Part shown: one piece after another, positions 49,567 to 61,318 of the stretch | Layout: each line of letters starts with the position of its first letter | How positions within the stretch are numbered: the first letter of the stretch is position 1 | Assembly: GCF_029867415.1 (NCBI RefSeq) | Contig: NW_026705579.1 | Location: 248,001-312,000, forward strand | DNA length: 64,000 nucleotides | Reading direction: 5' to 3' | DNA from: Vicia villosa | Taxonomy: Eukaryota; Streptophyta; Magnoliopsida; Fabales; Fabaceae | Position numbers and translations under genes: made by a program | The notes under the pieces: model-generated | Told to the model about the DNA's origin: nothing | The model's database searches: none | Seen by the model: only the letters and a program-made list of their open reading frames with translations

Positions 49567-49973
49567 TGTTCTGGACCGACCCAATCAGAATAATTGGGCC
49601 AATCCAACCTTCGACCCAAGACACTTTAGACCATGCGTGACAAGTTCCGCCCGGTCACTCCGGGAAAACTCATGAGACAGTCGACCATGAGGAACCCTCG
49701 TGCCCGGTAAACAACCAGCTCACGTGTCACCTAAATATCCGCCCCAGAAGGAGGAGTCTAATCCGCATAAGAACATCTTATAAATAGCCCTCTCCACGCA
49801 GAGGGCAGGGTAATCTTTTCCACCCCCAAATTCTCTCACTTTGTTGTCCCTTGTGGGATACATACTTACTTTGGCATCAGAGTGCCTTGCAGGTACAACC
49901 CTTTTTTCCCATCAACCATCCCGAACTTCAAGCCTTCATTGTTGCTGGCCATCTGATCCGCTCGGTAAGATCA
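49567..49973 (+). repeat. 3' LTR of Tat2 (407 bp)
   Basis: Pair of 39421-39827 with about 18 differences, clustered near 49797-49810. TATA box at 49779-49786. Confidence 0.93.
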
Positions 49974-49978
49974 GTAAT

Positions 49979-51859
49979 AAAAAAAGCTTATAAACCTTTT
50001 ACCTCTGTTTTTGTGAGAAAACAAGGGAATAATTTTGGCATGATAATTGAGAATATTGATCACCGTCCTTAAATAAATATGTGTCATCCATTTCGCTAGT
50101 ATCAATTCTCAAGACATTTTCATTAGTGATCCGCGGAAAACATAAGAGACATCCATTATAAAAGCATGTTGAATATTAACATTTTTAACCTAAATTAAAC
50201 ATGAAGCACTCAAAACCTAAAGACGCTTGAAAAAGTTCTCTATGATGTATGGCAAGAGTAGAAAATCATTTAGGTTAAAGGTTTATTTTCTTAAACATTT
50301 ATTTGAGACAAAAATCATTTATTTATCTAACTTTTGTATTGCTTTATATCTGAAACAAATGCAAGCAAAAATCATAGAAAATATTATGCACCCAACATTT
50401 GATTTACCCCAAAATTCAATGATTCGAAGATCCAATATTTTATGTTCACCAATAAATTGATTTTTACTTTAATATTGCGTGTAATTAATGTAATACTAAG
50501 AGTAAACAATGTAGTTTGTAAACAAATGAATTTATTAATATTACATGTAAATAAGGTAACAAGTTAAAAAGAAACAATATATCTTACTCCGTCAGTTTTA
50601 TGGATAAACCGATAGATATAATGCACTAATTTTGAAAATTATTAAACTACAGATGCTGCTGAGAATCGAACTCATGTGCATATAACTTTACTCCTATGTT
50701 ACAAATGGTAGGTTTCAACAATTTCTTTAATATTATTTTTCGGCTTCTCTAACTCTCACTTTTTTTCAAAAATAACATCAAAAAATTGAAGTGTGAAAAA
50801 CTATATCATTAATTAATTTTAGTTATTAAATTACAATTCTCGCCACTTATTTTTTTATGATATTACAAAATAAAATTGATTTCAACAAATTAATTAATGA
50901 CACATATTTGCCGTGAGTTCATTTTTATATGCTCCATAGTTATTCATTTCCAAAAGAATAATAAGCAAAATTTATAATTAGTTTATTTTATAAAACTTAT
51001 GAGTTGTGCATGTTAAATATATTCCCATTTTTATTTAAAAGATAAAAGTTAAACAAGTTGATTTGTGACAAAAGATTTATCATGTATATAGATTGTTCGT
51101 TCTAAAATATATTTAAGCGATATTTTACTAAAACAAAATTATGTCATAAAATAGAAAACAATTATAATTATTATAGTACAATTGTTATCGTTTTTATGTT
51201 GATAATATTAAAAAACATTAATTTAAACTCATTATAAGTTTTGACTTAAAAATGAAAAATTTAATTAATTAATACATTTGTTATCATATAAAAGATACTT
51301 TTTATATTTTCATATAAGAGGGTAGTTTGTGTTGTATGTGTGGGTGGAGTACCTCTTATATTCCTTATAAATATATTTGTCTATTAAAAAAAAAAAATTA
51401 TCCTGAAACATATTTTTATTTGTAATATTTTTAAATTAATAAATTAAAAAAATCTATTGTATATTTTATTTTGATGATAATAGAAAAGAAAAATGTGTAA
51501 CACAATGAGAAGCCTTTATAAAATGGAAAACGAGGTACTAATTTTTAGTGCTAGCTAAAAATATATAGTTGTAACTAATTTTAAGATATGAAGTTATTTA
51601 GATTTTAAATGGAAATAGTTTTTTTTTATTAATTAAAAAGTAATTAATAGTTATTTTACAACCGTCACGAATAATTAGAGCTATAAATGTTTAAAAAAAT
51701 TATAGTTAATGTTAAATAATTATTATTATTTTCATGTCAACGGAATTAAAAACTTGATATAAATTTTAATTAATTTTCTCCAAACATCGTATATAATTTT
51801 TTTAATAGATATTGATTAATATATTATAAACATTTTTTGTATGTAAATAAAATTAACTA
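49979..51859. other. AT-rich stretch without a recognisable gene
   Basis: A/T homopolymers and short open frames with no motif. No tRNA, snoRNA or TIR pair is convincing. Confidence 0.6.
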
Positions 51860-52046
51860 CTTAGACTGAGGAGAGAGCTAACATACCAACTGCAGAAACA
51901 AGTGAATGGAAAGAGGATGGCAAAAGCGACATGGATAGAGGCAAATGACCTATAAAATATGAGACACTTAGACAAGTCCAATGTGTGAATGGGTTTGAGG
52001 TACTAAGGATTTTGAATGATCCTTTAGTGATCTAAGAATTAGTAAC

Positions 52047-52856
52047 ATGATTATTGCATGGAATGTCAGGGGCTAAATAAAGTGGGAAAGAATAAGGAGA
52101 TTATTAGCTCTTGTTTCCATAGTCTTCAGCCAATGATTACTATTTTAATTGAAATTAGAGTGACTTATAGCAAGGCAAAATGGGTTAGAGATAGGTTGAA
52201 GCTCAATGGACCTTATCTTGACCACTAAATTAAACATGAGAATCATAGGATTTGGGTGGAATGGGAGGACAACAAGGTTGATATAAGACAACTAGATAGC
52301 ACAGATCAGATGATTCATTGTGAAGTGGCTGATGCACATGGTACATTCCAATACTGGGTTACTGCAGTCTATGCTATGAATAAGTTGGAACAAAGGAAAA
52401 AGTTGTGGCAGGATATTGAAAGGATTCACCATCAGCAAAAGGGCCCCTGGTGTCTCATTGGAGACTTCAACAATGTTATTAAAGCCACTCACAAAATTGG
52501 AGGGAAGATTATGAATGAGAAAGAATATCAAGACCTTGGTAGCATGATGGGTAGAGTTGGTTTGTTTGAAATGGATAGTACAGGTGAGTACTATACTTGG
52601 CATAACAAACAAGCTGATGATTCCATCTATTCTAGAATTGATAAAGTCCTAGGCAATGTGGACAGATTCCAAACCCATCAGGACACTAGTTTGATTATCC
52701 TCCCACCTAATTTGTCTTATCATGCCTTAATTAGCCTTCAAGAGCCTACTAATGAAAGAAAGAAAAAAGTCAGTTCAAGTTCCTTAATTGCAATTGTGAG
52801 ATGAAGGGGTATGCTGAAAGTGTTGCTAATAGTTGGAGGGAACCTCTGAGAGAAAG
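52047..52856 (+). pseudogene. LINE ORF2 endonuclease domain
   Basis: Starts MIIAWNVRG, the classic plant L1 ORF2 opening; a frameshift at the following base moves to the next frame. Then LIEIRV (the catalytic-Glu region), WVTAVYA, GPWCLIGDFNNV (metal-binding Asp/Asn) and IYSRIDKVLGN. TAA near 52230 and a further shift near 52785 break it. It would nick target DNA for target-primed reverse transcription. Remnant of ORF1 or linker may lie at 51860-52046. Confidence 0.85.
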
Positions 52857-54516
52857 CAGGGGCGACACCACCGCCCGGCGACCTAGGGCAGCTGCCCGGA
52901 CTCTTCTTTCTCTCGCTTGAACTTCAAAATCTCATCATAGTGGTTTCTCTCTCACTCAAGAAATTGGAATATCAGAGTCAATCGTCTCTCTCTCTCACAT
53001 AGTGATCGAGTTTAGATGGCGAATCGTCGTGAGTTCTCCTTTTCTTTTTCTTTCACTTTTAAGCTCGATTTTCAATGCGAAATTATTGTTGTGATGTTAT
53101 TCATTGTTGTTGCAGGTACTGGTTCATAAATCGGTGAAGAATTGTTGCAGAATTTATCGTTTTGTGCTATGCACACCAAGTGTTCGATGAAATGAGTGAA
53201 CCATGTTCTTTTGTTTTTCTATCTTGAAATCTCTTGGTTGCAGGTCCGAGTTACTGTCCGATGGTTTAAATTAGGATACTCGAATTTCTGTGGGATTTTT
53301 GTAAGTAAAATATTTGGTATACTCGAGTTAATTGTTGGGATAATTAAGACATTTATGAATGTGACCTGATCCCTGCTTGTTTTTCTGCCATTTTGAATTT
53401 TTGTAGGAACCACAACGTTGAGAACTCAATTAGGATCTACAAAGAAGCTTTTGATGTTGTTTTAGTGGTAAGCAGTGGTGAAGCCTCGATGCTGTCTTCT
53501 CTTCCCGACGAAGTTGACGGTTACATCTCCATTTGCGGTTACGGTTCCTTCCTCTCCGGTTTCCAATAATTCTTTTCATCATTCTCTTAACTCTCAACTA
53601 ACTCTTAACATTTCGCAAAGAAAAGTGTCAGATCAACTTTTCCAATTCTAACCAACTTCCGAACAGGCAGATTAACCGGTTTCCGCCGTCTCTTCTCCGT
53701 TGTAGGAGCTTTCTTTTTCACTCATGGAATCACCAACCTTAAAACTCAGGTCAGTTCTCGTTTTATTGTTAATGTTATTTGATAAATGGAACCGGAAGAT
53801 ATCGTTCTATGCATGAAATGGATGCCCTCTCTGCAGTGCCTTGTCAAGATGAAACAATTGTAATTATTGTTTTTCATATTAACAAAACTGAGGTAATGTC
53901 TTTTCTTAATTACTGTATCATCTTTTTTTCTTAATTACTATATTCTTTAGCAGTATCATCTTTTTTTATGAATTTCAATGTTCCTCTTTATTTCCCCTTA
54001 TGAAGAATGCTAACAAGTAACAAAATATTCCTTTGACACAGTTTGGTGATTAGTTAATTATACTAGGACATAGTTTTATTTACTCATACGCATATCTGTT
54101 TGGCACACAAACTGCATTGAACTTCTATTTTAATGTGCAGTAATTTTTACGAGGCCTGATACTATTATTGTGTTACTTAAATTTTGTCTTCAATCAAATT
54201 CTAAATATAACCAAATTATTTCTTTCTTGTATTGAAAATAAAAAGGAGGCCAAAGATCTAATTAAAATTTTGTTGCTTGACATGTGAGAGATTGGAGATA
54301 TAAAGGATGAAAATGGTATTGATGTTAATATTCATGATATTTTTCAGATGTAAGTTATATATGATATATATTGTTACATGGTACTTTTTGTTTACCATAA
54401 GTATTATTAGGGGCCTCTATAGAACATAACTGCCATTTATTCGAGCAGTTAGTCTCAGACCAATATTAAACATAAATTTTTGCCTAGGCTTTATAATAAT
54501 TCTGGCTTCGCCAATG
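52857..54516. mobile_element. hAT-like non-autonomous element (1.66 kb) with captured host sequence
   Basis: Left end caggggcgacaccac and the complement of the right end, cattggcgaagccag, form a diverged inverted repeat. Flanking 8-mers agagaaag (52849-52856) and agaggaag (54517-54524) match at seven of eight. The LINE frame is continuous across the gap. The first 50 bases are GC-rich. No transposase is visible. The interior contains exon-like fragments of a host gene. Confidence 0.75.
53489..53892 (+). pseudogene. Captured host gene fragment: two exons of a conserved plant protein
   Basis: Exon-like segment 1 (to 53749) reads VDGYISICGYGSF and, after a disrupted stretch, FRTGRLTGFRRLF and FFTHGITNLKTQ, ending at the donor CAG/GTCAGT. 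Segment 2 (about 53815-53892) reads ALSAVPCQDETIVIIVF and ends at the donor GAG/GTAATG; its acceptor AG appears mutated. Together they resemble, from memory, a conserved uncharacterised plant protein with an ICGFGSLL-type motif (possibly the AIG2/gamma-glutamylcyclotransferase fold). The retained intron suggests DNA-level capture. Stops in segment 1 show it is not coding now. Confidence 0.5.
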
Positions 54517-54770
54517 AGAGGAAGGCCTATCTGTACATTATGGCATCAGCTGATTAGACTTCAAACTGTCATGAGAAATGTTACCAAGCCTATATCTGAT
54601 ATCTCATCTAAGATTCTATAGGCTAGGGAGAACTTAGTGGAAGCTCAAAGCAACCTAGTTGCAGATAGAATGAATAAGAACAAAATAGTGGAAGTCAAGC
54701 AGTGAATTAAGGAAGTGATAAAATGACATGAAATTGAAGAACAAGTACTGCAACAGAGATCAAAGGTTGA
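54517..54770 (+). pseudogene. LINE ORF2 linker after the hAT insertion
   Basis: RPICTLWHQLIRLQTVMRNV and AQSNLVADRMNKNKIVEVKQ, then QRSKVEW. This is the L1 segment between endonuclease and RT. Several stops (TAG, TGA) are present. Confidence 0.75.
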
Positions 54771-55203
54771 ATGGATGAGTCCACCGCCAATCACTCAGTC
54801 TATTGTCAGAAGTCGAAGAATGAACATCAAAAACAGTCTGGTTTGATGCAACCATTATCCATTTATGAATGGAAATACGATAGTATTTCTATAGACTTTG
54901 TGTCTGGTTTACCTAAGACACTGAGTAACTGTGATGCGGTTTGGGTTATTGTGGATAGATTGACGAAATATGCTCACTTTATTTCAATGAGGATGGATTA
55001 TTCGATGGAGAGGCTTGCGAAGCTATATATTGAAAGGATTGTTTGTTTTCATGGTATTCCATCTAGCATTTTGTCTGATAGAGATTCGAGCTTTACTTTT
55101 AGATTTTGGGAAGGTTTGCAAAGTGCTTTGAGTACTAAGTTGCATTTGAGTTCAGCTTATCACCCGCAAATAGATGGTTAGGCTGAGAGGAAAATTATGT
55201 CGC
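54771..55203 (+). pseudogene. Chromovirus-type Ty3/gypsy integrase, first part
   Basis: CQKSKNEHQKQSGLMQPL, then DFVSGLPKT (first catalytic Asp), IVDRLTKYAHFI, ILSDRDSSFTFRFW (second Asp) and AYHPQIDG followed by TAG, then AERK with the Glu. The sequence style is that of Tekay/Del-like chromoviruses. It is cut by a solo LTR at gtcgc (55199-55203) and resumes at 63382. The left neighbour is LINE sequence, so the fragment is truncated. Confidence 0.88.
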
Positions 55204-55666
55204 TGTTTACGGTGATTTCCGGTAAACAACCGCTAGTCTTCCAAACTATAATAAATATGATTTGGTTACTCGCAGGATCGACTAGATTGATCCTAGGACA
55301 CATAGTCAAAAAGATTGTTATCAATGTTCATTCGAACCATATTCATGATTCGTCTTCTTCAATAAGCATTGTTCGATTAAAGAACAAATAGTCTTGATAA
55401 TCACTTTGTTATATGTAAGTGTGACTTCAACGAAAAGATAAGTAACATAACATATGAAATTAAAAGGACTATTAAAACGTAAGGAATCTTAAAATGCAGA
55501 AACGTTAAAGACTTTAAAGTAAATAACATGAAAGTAATTCAAAAGTAAATGACTTTAAAGTAAAGATACAGAAATGTAAATGGCAAGAAGTAAACGAAAT
55601 GCAGTAATTCTGGAAGATATTTGAAAACGAAAGATAATACACATGTATTAAAGTGGTGGTGTCATA

Positions 55667-57197
55667 TGTTAGACGCTGGCCTAAGGATCTAGAGGGGGGG
55701 TGAATAGATCCTACACAGTTTTTCCGGGATTTTTACAGACTATAGCGAAAGCAGTTCTGAATCGACTTGCGTCTATTCCGGACCGCTATTGCAAAGGGTT
55801 ATATGTGTTACAAAACCACAAAATATTTGAAATCACAGATAAAGAGATATGCTATCGAATCAATACGTGTCACAATTGAATATCAATTAAGTTCTAGATT
55901 GACAAACTTTGATTTGCAATGCAGTAAGGTGGATTAAGCAAATATACAAACACTTGGTGACAATATTCAAATTGATGCTAATTCAAGATGTGGTGAATTG
56001 TGATGTTTATGCAGAACTTTTAATTCACAATTTTAACACTTGAATCATTGATCAATTTAGCAATTATACCAATTATGAACAGAATGTAAAGGAAAAGATA
56101 AAAGCGATAAGAACACGATATTTGTTTAGGCAGTTCGTCGACCGTCCTCGCTACGACTACGTCTGCCCCCAATTCCAAATTGAAATTGGGAAAACTTTCA
56201 TTAATGTTGAAAGCAGTTTATACAAAGAAGATAACAAAGCGATAAACGATAAACCAATTATGTCGATCCTTTGAATCTTCTTCCCCCTTAATCTTGAACA
56301 AGATCAAGGTTATCCAAGAGCTTCACTTCGATTCCCTTATGCAGTGTCTTGATTCCTTGAACTCCCCGTTTCTCAATCGTTACACTCAGCCGAATCCTCA
56401 ATGAACGCCTCTTGATAAAAACCCCCAAGAACCACCCGTCGTGGAGGACAAAACCCGCAGATTTTATTCACCAACAAACCCCACAAACCTTCACCCACTA
56501 GGAATCTTCAATTCCGTTCCATGGACGTTATCGAACTCATCACTAACCCGCAACGCAAGAATGATTATGTGTAATTGTGTTGGAGATGACGAAGAACGAA
56601 GATGAGAAGCGTTTATGTATCTTTCAGTCGTTGGTGTTGTTGAATAATTAACCCTTGCACAATATATATGATTGCATAACAGTTGGAACCAAGAGAAACT
56701 GAATTTTGAACTTTCTTGATCAGTTAGGTCGACCTCTTGTAGAGGTTAGGTCGACCTAGCAGTGCTTGCTGAAGTTTGCTCCCAGTTAGGTCGACCTGTT
56801 GAAGGAGTAGGTCGACCAGAATCCTCTTCTGATGCGTTCTGGGAACATTTTCTCAGATTAGGTCGACCTAATTGTTATGTAGGTCGACCTAGCAGACTGA
56901 TATGAAGATTTCTTCATTTTACGTCGACCTAAAAGGTCTGTGAGTCGACCTAGCAGAAGTATATGGATTTTTCTTCATTTTAGGTCGACCTGGGTTGACA
57001 GTAGGTCGACCTAACTGCTGATTTTCTGCATTTTTCATGTTCAGCTTGTGTTGAGTCGACTTATATGCATAGTAGATCATCCTGTGCTTTCATGAGTGAT
57101 CAAATGCTTTGCTTTTCCGATTCCTCCTAGTTGTTTGGATGCTCATTTGAGTTTGCCATAAATCAAAAACATCTTTGAGTGAAATCTTGTATTCACA
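55667..57197 (-). repeat. 3' LTR of the Sirevirus (1531 bp)
   Basis: Pair of 61319-62849, with identical length. Palindromic GTCGAC cluster at about 56725-57061. The bases tactccccctttttg next to it are the complement of the PPT AAAAAGGGGGAGTA. Confidence 0.95.
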
Positions 57198-57437
57198 TAC
57201 TCCCCCTTTTTGATGATGGCAAACCAATAGTCAAAAGCTTTGGTAGTAAGTGACACAGACTCAACAAAGTTCCCCCGTACATCCAGCATCTATTTCTCAA
57301 CCAAGCAATCTCTTCACAACCAACTCAACAAAGTTCCCCCGTACATCCAGCATCTATTTCTCAACCAAGCAATCTCTTCACAAAGCTCCCCCGTACACTC
57401 AGCATCTATTGCATCTATCTCCCCCTTTGACAACATC
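57198..57437 (-). repeat. PPT and downstream tandem repeats of the Sirevirus
   Basis: Beside the PPT (57198-57212), a unit of about 64 bp containing aaagttcccccgtacatcc occurs at 57261 and 57325, with a shortened third copy near 57381. A second PPT-like motif (complement CAAAGGGGGAGAT) lies near 57419-57431. Multiple PPT-like motifs are a known Sirevirus trait. Confidence 0.8.
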
Positions 57438-57784
57438 AAAAAGAGAAACAAGGAAACAGAGTAGAGGAGTAACAAGAGAAACATAGATAAAACTCGAGCA
57501 TGCATAGTCGGATATTAAAATGAAACGAGTACAAGAGTAAGAGATATATGTGTATAATGTCACTATAAGCATGTTAATTGATAGCATATTACAGTATCAA
57601 TGAAATTTTTGGAAATGAACAGTAAACATGTTACCCTCTTCTCGTTGTATAGGTGTCATTGTTCATGGAAGTCCTTAGTCATTGACTTGAGGAAGAGCTA
57701 CCTTTAAGAAATGATGTTAGCTTGAGAATAAACAATATATATAGAAATAAAATAAAGAAATGAAATTCGGAGGAACAAGCGTAG

Positions 57785-59428
57785 TTAGCCCAAATTAGAG
57801 ATATCTAGTATCCCTAATTCCCTACGGATGTTGAAGTGTTGCTCCGTTGCTAGAGGTTTGGTGAATATGTCAGCTAGTTGCTTTTTGCTTTCTATATGTT
57901 CAAGTGTAACGTCTCCTTTCTCTACATGATCTCTTAGGAAGTGATGCCTTATTTCAATATGTTTGGTACGTGAGTGAAGGACAGGATTCTTGCTTAAGTT
58001 TATTGCACTTGTGTTGTCGCACATGATAGGTATGTGATCAAGCGTAATGCCAAAGTCAAGAAGTTGTTGCTTGAGCCATAATATCTGCGCACAACAGCTT
58101 CCTGCAGCTACATATTCTGCTTCAGCAGTAGATAATGCAACCGATGCTTGTTTCTTGCTATGCCAACTTATCAATGAATTTGAGAAAAGATGACATGTTC
58201 CACTGGTGCTTTTTCTGTCAGATTTGCAGCCAACAAAATCAGAGTCTGAGAATCCTACCAAGTAACAATCATTTCCGTTTGGATACCATAGACCATAAGT
58301 AGTAGTTCCACGTAAGTATCGCAGAATTCTTTTGACAGCTTTTAAGTGAGATTCTTTTGGACAAGATTGATATCTTGCACACATACACACACTAAACATA
58401 ATGTCTGGTCTTGAGGCAGTAAGATACAATAGTGAACCTATCATACCTCGGTACAATTTCACGTCAACCTCTTTACCTTTCTCATCTTTGTCTAGGTTAG
58501 TATTTGTTGCCATAGGTGTGTCAATTTCCTTCGCTTCACTCATACCAAATCTTTTGAGCAGCTCTGTACAGTATTTAGTTTGACTCACAAACGTTCCATG
58601 ACTGAGTTGCTTGATTTGTAGGCCAAGGAAGAAGTTTAGCTCACCCATGAGACTCATCTCAAATTTACTCTGCATAAGCTTAGAAAAATCTTTGACAAGT
58701 TTTGCATTAGTCGACCCAAATATAATATCATCTATATAAACTTGGACTAAGAGAACATCTTTATCTTTTCTTTTAATAAAGAAAGTGGTGTCAACTTTAC
58801 CCCTAAAGTACCCTTGACTAAGAAGAAATTTGCTCAAACGTTCGTACCAAGCCCGAGGGGCTTGTTTAAGACCGTATAGAGCACGTTTCAGCTTATAAAC
58901 ATGAGTAGGATACATGTAATTCTCAAAGCCGGGTGGCTGAGCAACATAGACTTCTTCATTTATGTAGCCATTTAGAAAGGCACTTTTAACATCCATTTGA
59001 AATAGTTTGAAGTCTTTTGAACTAGCATAGGCAAGCAAGAGGCGAATTGCTTCGAGACGTGCTACAGGAGCGTATGTCTCTTCATAATCAATACCTTCCT
59101 CTTGATTATAACCTTGGGCAACTAATCTAGCTTTGTTTCTAGTAATAACGCCGTTTTCATCAAGTTTGTTACGAAAAATCCATCTAGTGCCTATTACTTG
59201 ATGATCTCCCGGATGAGGGACTAAGTCCCAAATATCATTCCGTTTAAATTGGTTTAATTCTACTTGCATGGCCATTAGCCAATGCTCATCAAGTAATGCA
59301 TCCTTAACGTTTTTCGGCTCAACTTGTGAAACAAAAGCAAAATGATGACAGAAGTTACTTATCTTTGAGCGTGTTGTAACGCCCCTTGAAATGTCTCCTA
59401 TTATATTGTCAATTGGATGGTCTTTCAC
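57785..59428 (-). CDS. Sirevirus reverse transcriptase and RNase H (547-aa open frame)
   Basis: [49 protein letters not shown] and the catalytic [11 protein letters not shown] near residue 235. RNase [28 protein letters not shown] and ending [11 protein letters not shown]. Intact to its stop. The Met at 59428 is internal; upstream the frame continues through an acidic, Lys-rich stretch to about 59574, where it meets the protease remnant. Normally part of gag-pol, making element DNA in particles. With no integrase in cis, any new insertion would need one from a related element. Confidence 0.93.
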   Translation of the reverse strand: MKDHPIDNIIGDISRGVTTRSKISNFCHHFAFVSQVEPKNVKDALLDEHWLMAMQVELNQFKRNDIWDLVPHPGDHQVIGTRWIFRNKLDENGVITRNKARLVAQGYNQEEGIDYEETYAPVARLEAIRLLLAYASSKDFKLFQMDVKSAFLNGYINEEVYVAQPPGFENYMYPTHVYKLKRALYGLKQAPRAWYERLSKFLLSQGYFRGKVDTTFFIKRKDKDVLLVQVYIDDIIFGSTNAKLVKDFSKLMQSKFEMSLMGELNFFLGLQIKQLSHGTFVSQTKYCTELLKRFGMSEAKEIDTPMATNTNLDKDEKGKEVDVKLYRGMIGSLLYLTASRPDIMFSVCMCARYQSCPKESHLKAVKRILRYLRGTTTYGLWYPNGNDCYLVGFSDSDFVGCKSDRKSTSGTCHLFSNSLISWHSKKQASVALSTAEAEYVAAGSCCAQILWLKQQLLDFGITLDHIPIMCDNTSAINLSKNPVLHSRTKHIEIRHHFLRDHVEKGDVTLEHIESKKQLADIFTKPLATEQHFNIRRELGILDISNLG

Positions 59429-59573
59429 ATTTGTCCAGGCCTTAGGAAGTTCTTCATTGTTTGAGATGCTTTCCTTTTCATTTTCATCATGAGACTCATC
59501 TTTCTCTTTCTCAGCATCTTTCTTTACAATACTTTCATTCTCGTCTTCCTTATCTTTGACAATGTCTTCAGTG

Positions 59574-59757
59574 GATGGACACTTCCTTTACCAAGTATGG
59601 CTCCCCGATTGTTATCTCCATAGGTGACATACCCCTTTTTTCTTTGCTTGAAACTCAACGAAAAGAGATAGGTCTCCCGTCATGTGTCTTGAACATCCGC
59701 TATCAAGGAACCACAACCTTTCGGCAATGTCAAGACACTTTTCCTGCAAAATTAATT
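59574..59757 (-). pseudogene. Sirevirus protease remnant
   Basis: In the frame next to gag, LDIAERLWFLDSGCSRHMTG carries an intact D-S-G catalytic triplet. It breaks off near 59574 and passes directly into the linker before RT. The whole integrase and the protease C-terminus are deleted at this junction. Confidence 0.8.
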
Positions 59758-61266
59758 TATAATGGAAGGTCCCCAATCTTCATTGGGTCCTAGATGGTGA
59801 GTACAGAAGTTGTTGCACTTAGGCAACCATTGAAATACTCCTTTAGGAACTAAAATTCTCCTAAATTTGCATTTTTCAATGGTATGTCCCTTTTTGCAAC
59901 AATAATGACAGGTAATATGATGAGAATATACCGTTTTACCGGTTGACGCTTTAGGTACGAAGGTGTATTTGCTATATGGCGGAGTATAAGATCTCTTGAA
60001 TTTGTTTGGATCAACCGCAAAGGTCACTTTTGGTTGTAGAGCCTTGTCTAATTTGGTCTTTAGATTTCTCACTTCTTTTTGCCAAATGTGACATGTCTCA
60101 CAACCAAACCATGACGTAGGATCGATATCAACTTTATCCTTTTGAATGTCTAGCATAGATTGTTTTAAAGCTTCCATAACCTTTTCGGTCTTCTCAACTT
60201 TTGATTCAAGGTATGAAAAAAATTTCTTATTTGAGGCCAAAAGTTTGAAAGCTTCAATTGCACCTCTATGTAGTTTTTCAAAAGCTAATTTCAATTGATC
60301 ATGAGATACCTTATCTACAAGTTCAGGTTTAAGATGACTTACAGCTTTCTTTCTCTTGTATTGATGAGCCATAAAGCATAAGTTTGCTAATTCTTCTTCA
60401 TCGCTTGATGAGCTTTCACTAGATGAATCACTTTCCCATGCTATGTAGGCTCTTTTAGATTTGCTATGACTTTTGCTTTGGTTCTTCTCTTTTTCCTTCT
60501 CAAGGTATGGACAATCCAGTTTGTAGTGACCGACTTTCCCACAATTAAAGCACAGCCCTTTGATTTTTCCTTTGTTGTTGTCATCTTGTTTGAACTTGGT
60601 TGATTGCTTTCTATAGTTGATCAAACCTTTGTTAGAATGCTTTGCTCCATTTTTCTTTAGATATTTGTTGTATCTTCGCACAAACAGTCCCATATCCTCA
60701 TCATCGGAGTCTTCGTCATTACTTGTATCACTATCCTTTAGCTCTTGTCTTGAGGTCTTGGAGCTTGAAGCTTTTAGAGCTATTGACTTCTTCTCTACCT
60801 CCTTCTCCATGTTCTTTTCTTTCTTTGCCCTTTTCTCATGCATGTCAAGGCATTTAAGGTGTTGTTCATGTTCCTCTAGTTTACCAAAAAGAGTGGTAAT
60901 ATCCAAAGTGTTTAGATCATTTGCTTCCTTTATTGCTGTAACTTTGGGTTGCCATTCCCTGTTCAAACATCTTAAGATTTTGTTAGTAGCAACTGCATTG
61001 GAAACAGGTCTATCAAGAGAATTTAACCGATTTTTCAGGTGAACGAATCTCTTTTCATCTTCAGCATCCCAAGTATTTACTAGTTTTGGAACAACTGCAT
61101 CAGCTGCATTTGTTATGGTGATCTGAAAGGGACCATTAACAATAGCTGTCCAGATGTTCCTATCAATTGCATTGATATGGACACACATACAATCCTTCCA
61201 ATAGCCGTAGTTTTCACCGTTGAAAACTAGAGCTCTATTATGAGCCCCTTTAGGTCCGGAAGCCAT
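59752..61266 (-). CDS. Sirevirus gag (504 aa) with two zinc knuckles
   Basis: The start is taken as MASGPKG at 61266; the longer frame to 61317 would begin inside the primer site. ENYGYWKDCMCVHI is the copia gag opening. CFNCGKVGHYKLDC and CHYCCKKGHTIEKC are CCHC knuckles. An acidic Ser-rich stretch (SSSESSSSDEEE) and coiled-coil regions lie between them. After about residue 75 the usual long central gag segment seems shortened, so an in-frame internal deletion is likely. Forms the particle shell and binds RNA. Confidence 0.88.
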   Translation of the reverse strand: MASGPKGAHNRALVFNGENYGYWKDCMCVHINAIDRNIWTAIVNGPFQITITNAADAVVPKLVNTWDAEDEKRFVHLKNRLNSLDRPVSNAVATNKILRCLNREWQPKVTAIKEANDLNTLDITTLFGKLEEHEQHLKCLDMHEKRAKKEKNMEKEVEKKSIALKASSSKTSRQELKDSDTSNDEDSDDEDMGLFVRRYNKYLKKNGAKHSNKGLINYRKQSTKFKQDDNNKGKIKGLCFNCGKVGHYKLDCPYLEKEKEKNQSKSHSKSKRAYIAWESDSSSESSSSDEEELANLCFMAHQYKRKKAVSHLKPELVDKVSHDQLKLAFEKLHRGAIEAFKLLASNKKFFSYLESKVEKTEKVMEALKQSMLDIQKDKVDIDPTSWFGCETCHIWQKEVRNLKTKLDKALQPKVTFAVDPNKFKRSYTPPYSKYTFVPKASTGKTVYSHHITCHYCCKKGHTIEKCKFRRILVPKGVFQWLPKCNNFCTHHLGPNEDWGPSIIN

Positions 61267-61304
61267 CTTTCCAATAAGTGTATCACGTAGCACGGAATTA
61301 ACCA

Positions 61305-61316
61305 GCTCTGATACCA
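61305..61316 (-). other. Primer-binding site of the Sirevirus
   Basis: Complement TGGTATCAGAGC, the initiator tRNA-Met site of copia elements, two bases from the 5' LTR. Confidence 0.93.
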
Positions 61317-61318
61317 CT

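Larger units (their letters stand above)
39421..49973 (+). mobile_element. Tat2: 10.6-kb Tat-lineage Ty3/gypsy element with antisense genes
   Basis: Short 407-bp LTRs (39421-39827 and 49567-49973) with a perfect gtaat duplication (39416-39420, 49974-49978). The order is gag, protease, RT, RNase H, second RNase H, integrase, then two antisense units. The internal coding sequence is more GC-rich than its surroundings. About 18 LTR differences and numerous stops indicate an old copy. Protein motifs differ clearly from Tat1, so it is a separate family. Confidence 0.93.
51860..54770 (+). mobile_element. L1-type LINE fragment split by a hAT-like element
   Basis: The 5' part (to 52856) and the 3' part (from 54525) join in frame once the insertion and one duplication copy are disregarded. 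There is an ORF2 endonuclease and part of the linker towards RT; RT itself is absent. The right end abuts a chromovirus fragment at about 54770. Confidence 0.8.

Noticed and set aside
50227..50460. 77-aa plus-strand ORF in AT-rich DNA
   Set aside because: No motif and composition equal to the surroundings.
61267..61317. Longer Sirevirus gag start
   Set aside because: The extra codons overlap the primer-binding site and leader, and the first codon is not ATG.
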